Assembly: GCA_905221605.1 (NCBI GenBank)
Contig: CAJNDS010002288.1
Location: 124,001-188,000, forward strand
From: Symbiodinium natans
Lineage: Eukaryota; Sar; Dinophyceae; Suessiales; Symbiodiniaceae
Length of the DNA: 64,000 nt
Reading direction: 5' to 3'
Below, one piece after another: positions 52,531 to 63,270 of the stretch. Below the pieces are notes generated by a model. The model worked only from the letters and a program-made list of their open reading frames with translations, made no database searches and had not been told where the DNA came from. Made by a program: the position numbers and the translations under genes. Positions within the stretch are counted from its first letter, which is position 1; each line of letters opens with the position of its first letter.

Positions 52531-54453
52531 AAGCCCTAGGCTATGCTGTGGGGATTGGGGGACGCGGGCCCGTGACGGTAGCATGTGGGGGTCGTCCCAA
52601 AAGGGAATCCCTTCTGGGGCTGCCTGTTATGACTCAAGGCCTAGATCCTAAACCCGAGACCCTAAACCCTAAACCCTAAACCCTAAACCCTAAACCCTAA
52701 ACCCTAAACCCTAAACCCTCCTCTTTCGCAAGACCTCAAGACGACGTCCTCTGACGTGCAGCTGTGTGGCCACAAGCATACGGCACCCACGCTACCATAA
52801 GACCCTGCAGACCGGATCCTGCAAAACCCTTAACCACCCTAAACCCTAAACCCTTTGTGCGTTGGGATTCTCAAACCCTAAGTCCCTGACCCTCTAGAAA
52901 TTCAGATGCCCTTGCCGCGCAAACCCTTGCCGCGCAAACCAGCAGCACTGAGATTCCCTCGACTGCTGAACCAACCTGGAAGGCTCCAGTCTTAAATCTC
53001 TCTAAACCCTCAACCCTACGTAAACCCAATGCCCTAAACCCCCTGCCCAAGACGATGTTTAAAGTATTGTCGCGGTTCAGGGTTTAGGGCAGAGCACCAC
53101 ATCTGCAAACAGCACCTCGTGCCCGCACGGCTTCGCTGCTGCTGCTGCTGCTTCCCACTGGTGGTGCAGCTTGCTCAGCGAGAATTGCATGGGTGCTTAC
53201 AAGTAGGGTGGAGGGTTTAGCGTACTCATAAGTATGGACGGTGAGTGGGGTACTTCTGTTTTAGGGTACTTCTATCCTTAAGACAAGCGAGGCTCTCAAG
53301 ACTCTTGCCTCCGAATTGAGGTTCCTGAGTTTAGGGCTGGGAGTTGGGAGGGCGAAAGGGTCACTGCATTCAGAGTGGAAGTTCGGGCTTTGCCGTGGGA
53401 AAACCCTAGTGCCCTAAATAGCCCTACATTCTCAAACCCCAGCCCTAACTCCTCTGAGGGTAGTTGCGTGGGCCCTCAATCCCCAAGCTGTTTTTTCCGG
53501 GTGTGGTTGGGGGGTAAGGCCCCGCCCCCCCCCCCCCGCCCGTGGTGTGGGTGTGGTTGGGGGGTTTGGGGGGAGTGTTTCGGGTGTAGGGTTCGGGGTC
53601 TGGGTCTAAGGGTTAGGCCCATGGTGTGATTGGGGGGTTGGGGATAGGATTCGGGGTTACAGGTTTAAGAGACCAGCCGCCCGCGCTACCGCTGCGCCCC
53701 CCCGTGGTGTGGTTTGGGGGATTTGGTTTAGGGTTTAGGGTTTAGGGTTACGGTTTAGGGTTTGTATAAGTTTAGGGCTTACGGTTTCCCCCCCCCCTCG
53801 CCTGTGCTGTGAATGGTGGTTGGCGTTTGCCATATTAAGGACCATGTATCCCTAAACCCTAAACTCGAAACTCCTTTTAAGGGCCCATATGAAGGGGGAC
53901 CGTGTAACTGTCCCTCCGCATGCTGCTGCCAGGCACCGACACGGCGACGAAAAGGCCACCTTGGAGTTAGGGTTGAGGGTTTGGGGTTTAGGGTTTAGGG
54001 TTTAGGGGTTTAGGGTTTAGGGTTTAGGGTTTAGGGTTTAGGGTTTAGGGTTTAGGGTTTAGTTCCAAACAAAAGCCCCAAGCAACCTTTTCCCCTGCAA
54101 GTTGGGCTGCTGGACTTAGCTCAGATATCTCTTGACTGATCCAAGATAGCAAAAAAGACATCCAAGGTCAGATATGACCTTCTTTGTGGCAGTGATATCG
54201 CTGATTCATCTTTTTCCTATCTTTTTGCTCCCTTTTCCGGACAAGAATCTGCCTCTTCGGGTTGCCCTGAACCCCTGTTGCACCATACGCCTACACTCTG
54301 CAGACCCTAAACCCTAGGGTTTAGGGTCTATGGCTCAGGCCATAAACGCTCAATGTGAACTTAGGGGGCTAAGGGACGCTGGTTCTGACATCATGAAAAC
54401 CGACGCTGGTTCTGAAATCATGAGGAACCTAGGGGGGTGAAAGGTGCCGACAT

Positions 54454-54604
54454 CTAAGGTAGTTACATGGGCCCTTAATATGGTCCCTAACCTCCTTTGA
54501 AGGCTTCCGATGTACGGGCCCTTAGTTTGTCTAGGGTATTTACGAAGGTATATAAGGGGAACTCTTTTAAGAGCCCATCCTAAGGGACCATGCAATTACC
54601 CCTA
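54454..54604. mobile_element. Family I TIR element
   Basis: The left CTAAGGTAGTTACATGG and TATGGTCCC words match, inverted, the right end GGGACCATGCAATTACCCCT. The interior holds GTATATAAGGGGAACTC. The same words fill the PPR intron at 40818 and occur as fragments at 35085, 43306 and 53830. Confidence 0.7.
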
Positions 54605-54824
54605 GGCCACATTCCCTTATTAGGGCTTATCAAGGCTTATTTGGCACTTATTTGGGGAATATGGGGCCCTTGCAAATTCCTTCCACCCTTCCTCCTCCTT
54701 ACGATGAAAGCAAACCTTAGTAAGGTTCAAGGCTTAGGGTGTAACCCTAAGCCCTAAACCCCAAACCCTAAACCCTAAACCCTAAACCCTACTTATGCCG
54801 GCTCTCTTGTGACTCTTTGGGCAG

Positions 54825-54915
54825 GAAGGTCTTCGTTTACGACGTTCCCAAATGCGCCTCCGCCGAAGAATTGCTTCACAAGCTTCCAGGCGGATCAGCC
54901 TGCGCAAAAGTCCTG
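54825..54915 (+). CDS. Exon candidate, RNA-recognition-like start
   Basis: After GGGCAG|G the frame reads KVFVYDVPKCASAEELLHKL, then PGGSACAKV. KVFVxDVPxxxxxEEL resembles the first strand and helix of an RRM domain, but RNP1 is not present in this exon. Other exons were not found. Confidence 0.4.
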
Positions 54916-56471
54916 AGTCCGATACCTATGCAGGGTCCCTAAACCCTAACCCCGAAATTCTGAACCCTAAATCCTAAACCCTATACCCTAAACCTTAAAT
55001 GCCAAATCATAGATGTCTCTAGAAGCAGCCCGAGCTCCCTGAAATCCGATACCCCGTGTCTTAAAGCCCCTGGTGACCCTAGCCCCGAGTATGTCTTCAA
55101 GCACTTTCGCTTATACTGGTTTCGAGAGGGTTTAGGGTTCAGGCTTTAGGGTTTCGGGGGGTCGGGTTTAGGGTTTAGGGTTTAGGTCCGTTTAAGGAAT
55201 CATTCGAAAGGTTTCAAGGCTAGACCAATAGCTCAGGCTCCAGCCCTCGAAGCCTCCAGCCCGGTAACCCTCTCACCGACTCCACTGACACCACCACCCC
55301 CTATGATGAGCAACTCCGGGTTCTGAGAAGCACTTGACCAGTTCGACCGAATCTCATATAAGCAGACATTCTGCCACCCTAAGCCCTAAACCCCAAACCC
55401 TAAGTCCTAAACCCTGAACCCTATGCGATCGAGCCATTGAGGAAAAGAAAGAAGCCCTACGTGTACAACCCTCCGGTTGATTAGAGGGTTTAGGGTTCAG
55501 GGTTTAGGGTTCAGGGTCTAGGATTTAGGGACCCTGCACAGATATCAGCCAGCCTGCAGGCGACGATGGTGTGCCCCTGGAGCTCGGAGAGGAGGCAGGC
55601 CAAGCAACGGATCAACTGCCTGCATAAGATCTTGCTAGCCCTGTGGTACCCTTTGCCTGTTGTTGGTTCAAGGTTCCCATTTGAACTAACAAGCCCAGAA
55701 GAAGGGAACCCTGATTATAATCTGAGGGTTTCCGAAAATAGGTGTTTACCTTGCTGTGGTCCTTAGTATAAGGGATTCCTACTCTTTGAAGCCTATTTGG
55801 GGTCTATTGCAGGGGCCCCCTATTTTCGTAAACCCCCCCCAAATGGCTGCTGTGCTACCAAGATATACCGTGACAGCTCCCTGCAGTGGCAGAAAGCAGA
55901 CAGGCGACGCTGCAATTGCAGAAGTGTAGCTACTTGCAGTTATAGCCCAAGTACAGGTGTAGTTCTATCCCACTTGTAAGCCCCCTGCGTACCCTAATGG
56001 GGTGAACATTGGGTTATATGTACAGTTCTAATTCGGTTACTAAGTAGCATGAACCTCCCAGCACTTGCAGGTTCATGGGCACTTAGAAGGAGCTCTACAG
56101 AAGGTTGCAGCCGCCATAGCTACCCTAAACCCTAAAGTCTAAGCCACCTGACTCATAACAAACCCTAGACCCTAAACCCTAAACGCTCAATCCTAAACCC
56201 TAAACCCTAAACCCTAAACCTTCATGAACTTCGCAAAGTAGCAAGAAACACTTGATGTGCAGGTCGCTCAATGTGTTGGACCCAAGTGCTCCTTGTATTC
56301 GACAAGGAAACCTCCCCAACAAATCAGCATGAGATTAGGGTTCAGGGTTTAGGCTGTTGTGGCACCCTAGAGCCCCTGAAAACCCTTAACTCTCTGGTAT
56401 AGAGCCCAAATCCTGGGCCCTAAACCCTAAACCCTAAACCCTAAACCCTAAACCCCCTATGGCGTGGGCGA
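54916..56471. other. Spacer with an interrupted coding-like segment
   Basis: Frames SSERRQAKQRINCLHK (55583-55630) and IYRDSSLQWQKADRRRCNCR (55863-55922) are separated by a family A element (about 55630-55862) and would join in frame. CCCTAAA and TTTAGGG patches surround them, and family G-like sequence lies at 55922-56100. Confidence 0.4.
55630..55862. mobile_element. Family A element inside coding-like sequence
   Basis: CTTGCTAGCCCTGTGGTACC at the left and GGCTGCTGTGCTACCAAG at the right. GGTTCAAGGTTCCC follows the left end. The flanks share AGAT. Unlike the other copies, no G[T/C/A] donor fits the frame, so this copy may not be spliced. Confidence 0.6.
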
Positions 56472-56573
56472 GGCCAATGCGCTGTATCTGCGCAAGATGG
56501 CGTCACAGATTCGGCCCTTGCGCGGGCCTGAGGATGCCAGGCTGCTAGTCTGGAGCAGCTGCCAGTTTGTGTT
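56472..56573 (+). CDS. Exon candidate, unknown protein
   Basis: After GGCGAG|G the frame reads ANALYLRKMASQIRPLRGPE, then DARLLVWSSCQFVL. It is strongly protein-like and GC-rich, bracketed by CCCTAAA and TTTAGGG arrays. No recognised domain. The frame is also open upstream to about 56458. Confidence 0.4.
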
Positions 56574-56986
56574 AGGGTTTAGGGTGTAGGGTGTAGGGTG
56601 CAGGGTGTATGTAGGGTTTAGGGTTAGGGTTTAGGGTTTAGGGTTTAGGGTTTAGGTTTTGGTTTCTTGGGTGTAGGGTTTAGGGTTTAGGGTTTAGGGG
56701 TTAGGGTTTATGGTTTAGGGTTAGGGGCTTGAAAGCCCCAAGTTGATTTGGGTGTAGAGCTTCGGGCTTTCAGGGTTTGGGTGTTGAGGTTGGGGCTGAG
56801 GGTTTTTTTTTCGTACTTCTAGCAAGGACGGGAGCACTAGATTGCATGGGCACATAGCGCGAGTTTAGACAGTACAACTAGTAGTGGCGTCTGAAGCCTT
56901 AAAGTAGTTGGGTTTAGGAGAAGTTCAGAGATGCACTGGCTTCGCTTCCGGTCTTGATGTGTGGGTTCCGCTTGTTTCCTGTCGCA

Positions 56987-57025
56987 GCCCAAAAGCCGAG
57001 AGAGACGTTGCGCCAATTCCATAGC
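56987..57025 (+). CDS. Very small exon candidate
   Basis: TGTCGCAG, then PKSRERRCANSIA, then GTATGT. Both splice signals are good but the exon is only about 13 codons. The acceptor is followed by C rather than G. Confidence 0.2.
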
Positions 57026-59337
57026 GGTATGTAGAACCCCAGAGCTTCAAACCCTCAAACCAGAGAATAGTTCAAGATACCCCAAATCCCCGAAACGCCT
57101 GAACCCTAAACCCCTAAACCCTAAACCCAAAGCCCTAAACCCAAGAAGTTGGCCTTCCGATGCTTGGATCCCAGACCAACCCCCGAAATTCCCGAAAATC
57201 TCTAGGATCACCTCTTCTCCCAAGCCCCCGATTTCCTAAGTGCCTTGAGACCCCCCCCTCCCTCCCCCTCATAGTCTAGGGTTTAGGATTTCGGTTGGAC
57301 ATGTGGGCTAGTTGGGGTGTATTAGTTTTGTAGCGCAACTATTTCGTTTCATGGTTCTCGAGCAGCCATCTTGCGTCCCGCGTCCCCGGTGGCCGTGCGT
57401 AGCGGAAGGCCAAAAGGGTTGTGGGAAAACAGGGTCTAGGGTTTAGGGCTTGGGGTTGAAGGGGGGTGGCTGAGGGCTTCCGGTATATAGTTCAAGGCTG
57501 AGGTTACTTACCTAGAAACGAAATTGTGGTGCCCAAAGGGCAGCCCAACAAAGGAACCTCCAATCATGGATCCAGTGGCAGGCTTGGGGGCTTCGGCTTT
57601 CGGGTTTTAGGGTGTATACTGCCTTGAGCACAATGTCGTGTAGCTTGGGAGGGAGTGGTTGCAACTAAGGGGCAGAGTGCCACTAAACACCCATTCAACC
57701 AAAAAGGTAATTACACCCCCCAAATCAAACCTAGGTTGTTTAAATGGCACATGGGTTGCTCCATTTAAAGTTTATCTCGGATCTAAGAGACTCTCCGATG
57801 GTATAATGCTCTTGTATACGGGACTGTGTAGCTACCCTAAAGGCCCTTAGTCGCTGAACCCTGAAGCTTGTAAATCCTAAACCAACCCTAAACCCTAAAC
57901 CCCTAACCCCTAACCCCTAAACCCTAAACCCTAACCCCTAAACCCTAAACCCTAAACCCTAAACCTTAGGGGATTTCGAGGTCCCATGATCCTCCAGCGC
58001 CGACTCTGCCACGAGCAGCTCAGCTTCGCCCGCGATGTCCGCGCCTGCTCTCTGATGCAAGCAGCTGGGGGTTTAGGGTTTAGGGTTTATGGCTTAGGGA
58101 TGAGGGTTGAGGGTTTAGGGTTTAGGGTAGTAGGGCGCAGATGCTGTGAAGGTTAGGCTTTGGAACAAGCTCGAAAGCTTCGTCTGGCCCGATTGCGGAG
58201 CACCTTTCTCCCGCCCCACGCCGTCCGAGACGGCAAAGCCATCCAAACTTATTCCTTTTAGGGTTTAGGCCTAAACTCAAGTCCATTGCTTACTTACAAT
58301 AAATCTTCTTCTGGTTCCAAAAAAGGGAGTTGAGGGGTTCTGCAGGTTGTGTCGGCCTGTGCAGGGGGGCCTGTGCGGGGCAAAGACGCACAACGCCAAG
58401 AAGGGTGGTTGTAGGGGGGACCCCTGTGAAAGGCGGGCGAACGACCTGGGTCGGCTGTGCGCTACTAGGTACATAGAGGCTGCATACCAGGGCCCTGACG
58501 AACCTACATTGAAAAGGCTAGCTGGGGGAATTCGGTCGGACGCTGCAACTCTGTCTAAGCATGGGGTTTTGCAGCTTACTTCGAACGTGGCATCTGCTTG
58601 AAGGTTCATGGGTGCAAAGATGAAGGGTAACCAGGACCCGAAATACGGTTCTGATAATGGTTACCCCTACTTAGAAGTGCCTAGGAGCCTCCAAGTAGAG
58701 GTTTAGGGAATCAAGGCACCAAATCCTGGCAATGGTGGGATGCCGTGGGCCTTCTGAGGACCGTGAAGCAGAGGGAAGAAGCTAACTCCCTGTGTTCTTG
58801 GGTTCTTTGGGGGGGGGGGGGACGAGAGTGGAGGCCCCAAGTGGCATGAAAGGGTGCCCTTCGTGTTCCTGTGTTACTGGAAAACTTTCGGCCCTGTCAC
58901 CTTCAACAACTTCTTGAAGGACAGCTCCGCAGGAGATGAGGGTCACGACAGACACGATCAGCGACTTGGCTGCCTTGGTAGAAGTTTGAGACTGCAAGCG
59001 TAAAGGTGTTGAGGCAGGCTCAAAGGGTAGGTGCAGAGGAAGGGCTTGTGTCACAAGTTTGCTTGGAGTGAGGGCCATATGAACAGTGCATTCAACAAAG
59101 TGTATGGAAGTGACAGCGCTTCAACCGGGGAAGGCACGATCGTAGGTTCTGCGTTGCTTGTTCTCTGCATGCCCGCGCTGGCGCAGAATTCTAGTGTGCT
59201 ATATCTCACGTTGATGAACCATTTAGAGGGAGTATGGGGATCATAGGCTTCATGGCCCATCTCGAGCAGGGATTGATTCCGAGGCTACACACAGACTATC
59301 CAAGCATGCGGCCGAGCCGACGTTTGGACTCTTGCAG
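57026..59337. other. Mostly non-coding, one PPR-like exon
   Basis: CCCTAAA arrays at 57105-57140 and 57885-57965, TTTAGGG at 58071-58130, a G run at 58809-58821 and a family G element at 58603-58698. The frame QLSFARDVRACSLMQAAG (about 58015-58065) resembles a PPR first helix and may be an exon of the PPR gene that follows. Other frames have no motif. Confidence 0.4.
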
Positions 59338-60231
59338 TGCTTCTACTGTCCCAGATGGGCCTCTTGGTCGCAAGGTTAAAGGGCCCTGAGGCTGTGTCCC
59401 GTTGCTTTCTCCTTCTCAGGGTGCTACTCCATCTCACAACGGAACCTCCCTTTTTGGGATGCTGTTTGTTGAAAGGTGCTGCCTCGAAACTCTTTTCATG
59501 GTCGGTCCTGCGTCAGAGGTGTCGCCGCGGTCGTCCCGGATCAGATCACCTACGCCAGTGCGATCAAAGCGTGTGGCGAAGCTGGGTCAACATTCATGGC
59601 TGTAGGGCCTTCCCCTGGCTCTTAGTAGGGAATAGGGCAATGAGCTACCCGACATAATCCCTAAAAGGGTATATACAATAGGGGGATACAATAGGGGGAT
59701 ACAGGGTACCTAGCCAGCCTTTGCACAGCGCAGTCCCGAGTCTCCTCTGAAGCACAAACGATTGGTCATGGGCCTCGTTCTACAAACCGGTTGCTGTGAA
59801 GACCTCCTGTTGTTGTCTTCTTTGTTCGCAGTGGTTGGCACCTCAGACTGAGAAGAGTGCCTGGAAGAGTCTGGGATTTCAGCAGCACCTGCAGGGTCGG
59901 TCCAAGTACCTCAGATTTTTCGCGGTAGTTTTTGGTAAGGTTCTGGGCCCTATAGCCTTAAATTGCGTATTGGCACCCTCTGGGTTAGCCAGCATCTCTT
60001 CAGTGCTGTCCGCTCATCATCCCGCACGGTGTGTCAAGCGCTTAGCACCCGCAATGCGTAAGACTTGGCCCAGGGCTGTTTTGGATGATTAGAGTTTAGG
60101 GTTTAATTAGGGTTTAGGGAAACTTCACTACACAGCTCCCAGGACGCTAGCAATTGGGAAGCCGCCGTCTGCTTGCTTTCGGACCTGGCAGCGCAGACCG
60201 TCACACCAGATGTGCTGTGGCTGAAGTCAAG

Positions 60232-60233
<2 letters not shown>
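59338..60233 (+). CDS. PPR gene fragment, three exons
   Basis: Exons 59338-59358 (LLLSQM), 59519-59577 (VAAVVPDQITYASAIKACG) and 60143-60233 (DASNWEAAVCLLSDLAAQTV, then TPDVLWLK). Joined, LSQMGVAAVVPDQITYASAI and KACGDASNWEAAVCLL keep the 26-residue M-to-W spacing. The introns are GC-AG (59359-59518) and GA-AG (59578-60142; GAAG donor against gacg exon). Further PPR-like pieces at about 60572-60607 (ASINCAGAQRW), 61417-61518 and 63176-63270 may continue the gene, but phases were not all resolved. Presumed organellar RNA-binding protein. Confidence 0.6.
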
Positions 60234-60265
<32 letters not shown>

Positions 60266-60491
60266 AGAGAGAGAGTCCAAAAAAGAATCAGAGAGATGTC
60301 CCTTGCATGTCCTTTCTTCCAGCTCTCAGAAACAGCAAGACACCTGCGCCATGGGCGTCTGTGGAAAGTGCCAGCTTGTGCACTTGACCACAGCTGGGTA
60401 GTAAAGCCATGAGACGCAGACACCACATGATTCTCCGAGGGTCCTCTTTCGGTGGCTCTCGGTCTCTGTCCGTCTCTATCTGCCCATCTTC

Positions 60492-60562
<71 letters not shown>
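60234..60562. repeat. Inverted GA and CT microsatellites
   Basis: (GA)n at 60234-60275 and (CT)n at 60495-60562, separated by about 220 bp, so the two tracts are complementary. Ser/Leu- and Arg/Glu-rich frames here are artefacts. Confidence 0.95.
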
Positions 60563-60564
<2 letters not shown>

Positions 60565-60612
60565 TGGCAGCGGCTTCAATCAACTGTGCAGGTGCCCAAC
60601 GCTGGAAACTAC

Positions 60613-61416
60613 CCTAGAAGGAACTGCATTGTCATCGGTATAACTAGGCTTTACTGGGGGCTAGTTTTGCGGGACTTTGGGTGGAGAGATGAGTCAACCT
60701 GATGTTGGTTCTGGTGCAAGGCACAGTCCCAGTCAGGTCTGGCTTCAGGCCTCCACATAGTGCAGATGGATGTAGTTTTGGTTGGCCGTTTCTCGCCGTA
60801 TTTTGGTGTATGTTTAGTGCTCAATGTAACAAGGGCGCCATTAAAGACCATATTTTACGATAGTCATATCTTTTCGTTCCTTTTTGATCATTTTATTGGA
60901 TCCTAGTGCAGAAATGTAAAGGCAAGAACAGTAAAACGAATAGAAACCGCTAAGCCCCAAGCCCTAAACACTAAACCCCCTTTAAATGCATCTAGACAGG
61001 GAAGTGGAACCTGGCTGCTGATTCGGGTTTCGCAGTCATCGAATTGCGGGCTGCGGATTTCAGAGCGGTTTCCTCACTTGTCCTCGGGCCCGCAGACGTC
61101 CTAAGGGTCCATGTACCTATATTAGTATATACATGGGCCGACAAAGAGGGTCCCCATATAGTAGCTTTAGGCCCAGTATATATACCACGTGGGTACATGG
61201 ACCCTTAGAGAAGTACGCCCCAAATTGCCCTCAGACTCCCAACATCCTAAGCACTCAACCCTCAGCTTAGGGCGCCCAGTAGTGCCCTGATTTCTTTTTT
61301 TCGGTGCGTGCTAAACCCCAAACGCTAAACCCTAAACCCTAATCCCTAATCCCGAATTTAACCCTAAACCCTAAACCCTAAGCAGCTCTTGTGCACCCTC
61401 AACAAAGCCAAAGCAG
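60613..61416. other. Spacer with a family J element
   Basis: Mostly unique A/T-leaning DNA (60640-60950) without motifs, the family J element at 61101-61208 and CCCTAAA units at 61315-61385. Confidence 0.4.
61101..61208. mobile_element. Family J TIR element
   Basis: Perfect 17-bp inverted ends: CTAAGGGTCCATGTACC and GGTACATGGACCCTTAG. The interior of about 74 bp contains a second inverted pair, TATATACATGGGCC and GGCCCAGTATATA. No coding capacity. Related to 26571-26669. Confidence 0.85.
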
Positions 61417-61518
61417 GAGATCACCTTTACCGGGGCGCTTGCGGCCTGCGGCCAGAGCGGCCAGTGGAGGGAGGCGCTACTTCTCTTTGCTTCAATGCCC
61501 TTCGGGCCGAAGAGTTGA
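61417..61518 (+). CDS. PPR exon, probably terminal fragment
   Basis: After AAGCAG|G the frame reads EITFTGALAACGQSGQWREA, then LLLFASMPFGPKS and a TGA stop. It covers residues 10-26 of one PPR and the start of the next in exact register. The stop may lie beyond an unrecognised donor. Likely part of the PPR gene beginning at 59338. Confidence 0.55.
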   Translation, partial: EITFTGALAACGQSGQWREALLLFASMPFGPKS

Positions 61519-63175
61519 GGTTGAAGGGCTTAAGGGAGAGTTTAGGGTTTAGAGTTTAGGGTTTAGGGTTTGGCGTGTCGGTTGCAGGTTTTTAGGGTCC
61601 ATGGGCATTCAATGGGCTCTTCATCTAATGTGCAATATAAGTTCGCTCTTTTCATTAATTCTTCCAAAATGCTTTTTATGGGTTGTATTTGTAATGGACA
61701 AAAACACCCCGTTAAATAATGCAAAGAATATTAAATGAATCAGAAATACCTTTACTTTGCCATGGGTTCTTTCACCTTCACTCACCCATCAAAAGACCTC
61801 TTAAAAGCCGCACGGTTTCTAAACGGGGAAAAATCTGTGGTCCCTGTGCTCTCTTCATAACTTCTGAGATATGGTGCAGTCTTGGGGCAGTCTCCGGTTT
61901 AGGAGAGAGCCAGCCTTTACTGTTTCGGGCTGTTTGGGGCTTCAAAGTTCTTGCACGAGGCCCACGTGAAGGTGTAGGGTTTAGGGTCCAAGGTGTATAG
62001 GGTTTAAGATTCGCCCTAAGCCCTCTAGCGCCTTAACCATACCATGTCCGGATCTGTCGGCGCCGCATTCTATCCTTGAAGAGTAGGTATCGAAACGTGA
62101 CCTTGTAAGCCCTGAACCACTAGATCGGGAGGGAACCTTACAATCGTTCCAGAGCCTCGTCAAGCCCCCAAACCCAAACCCGAAGCCCTCAGCCCTGCAA
62201 CCTGCCTTCCCGAAAGCCCCATGGCTCTAAGACCCTCCCTCAGACCCCCCAAACTCTAAACCTCTAAACCCCAAATCCCAAGCCCCAAACCCTAAACCCG
62301 CAACAAGAACCTTGACCCTCCACAAAAAAGTGAGGTCGACTCTGCGGGCAATCCCAAACGAGAGCTTTGGCTGCAAGTCGGGGTGTCTTGCTTGCGCCTG
62401 TAGGGTTTGGGGTTTTTAAGGTTTAGGGTTTAGGCTCATTCGCTGTGCACAGCGATGTAGGGGATGCCCTTGGCTCGACCCGAGCTACACAACCCACTCT
62501 ACAACCCTGAGCCTCAAACCCAAAACGCTGAATCCTGTGGTGGACCGAACCACCTCAACCCTACAAGCCCCCCAACCACCCGCGGCCCCCCCTGCCACAA
62601 CCCAACCCAACATGCCCTCACAATGATTTCTCGGCAGGCCTATGAACCCTAAACCCCAACACGGAAACCCCAAGCCCCAAACCGCAGCAGCACCTAGCTA
62701 CCTGAAGGGTTATGAAGGGTGTGTCGAGTTTATGGAGTTTGGGCCCTAAACCCTAAACCCGATAAGCCCTAAACCCATAACCCTATGGGTGCTTTGAAGA
62801 AGGGCCACAAGTGGGGTTGCTATGGTTATACAACCATGTTGAAGGTACTCGTAACCCTACTTCCCAGACCCCTGGGAGGATCCGAAGAGTAGATCCCATT
62901 AAGAGTTCCTAAGAATGACCTTACAGCAGTCTAGGGTACTATTTGTAGGTTCTACTTGGTCCGGGTTTTTAAGCACCCTAGACACTAAGCCCTAAAACCT
63001 AAACCCTAAACCCTACAAACCCCTACACACCCTATAAACCCTATAAACCCTATAAACCCTATAAACCCTGTAAACCCTGTAAACCCTATCAACCCTATAA
63101 ACCCTATAAACCCTATAAACCCTATAAACCCTAAACCGCTACCCATGAGCCTCCGTGTGAGCCCGAAACCCTCAG
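61519..63175. other. Non-coding stretch
   Basis: TTTAGGG words (61545-61570), A/T-rich unique DNA (61620-61760), CCCTAAA and CCCCAAA variants (62165-62300, 62640-62780) and a nine-base array described separately. Open frames lack motifs. Confidence 0.4.
63018..63130. repeat. (AACCCTATA)n nine-base variant array
   Basis: About 12 units of AACCCTATA with AACCCTGTA variants, a two-base-longer derivative of the CCCTAAA heptamer. The minus-strand GFIGFIG frame is an artefact. Confidence 0.9.
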
Positions 63176-63270
63176 CGAGGATCACCTTCAATGCGACGAT
63201 TAGCGCTGCAGCCCGTGGCCATTCGCCTCAGACCGCCCTCGCTCTGCTGTCAAGCATGCTCCAGGACCGC
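63176..63270 (+). CDS. PPR-like exon
   Basis: After CCCTCAG the frame reads RITFNATISAAARGHSPQTA, then LALLSSMLQDR. It has PPR helix spacing but lacks the usual Trp and Cys. It runs into CCCCAAACCC repeat at about 63270. Possibly the most 3' piece of the third PPR gene. Confidence 0.4.

Larger units (their letters stand above)
49294..54824. other. Large region dominated by telomere-type repeat
   Basis: A PPR-like scrap (LSALSGACEKKG) at 49559-49595. Open frames at 49737-50195 without motifs. TTTAGGG 50425-50510, CCCTAAA 51338-51530, TTTAGGG 51611-51985 in patches, 52305-52530 and 53727-54062, CCCTAAA 52660-52720. Family B (51227-51330) and I (54454-54604) copies. A frame PPESTESVVARIHLEHAH at 51534-51590 is coding-like. 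No gene can be supported. Confidence 0.45.

Noticed and set aside
60103-60702. Arg/Glu-rich and Ser/Leu-rich frames
   Set aside because: They are translations of the GA and CT microsatellites.
63006-63191. A GFIGFIG repeat protein on the minus strand
   Set aside because: It is a product of the AACCCTATA nine-base array.
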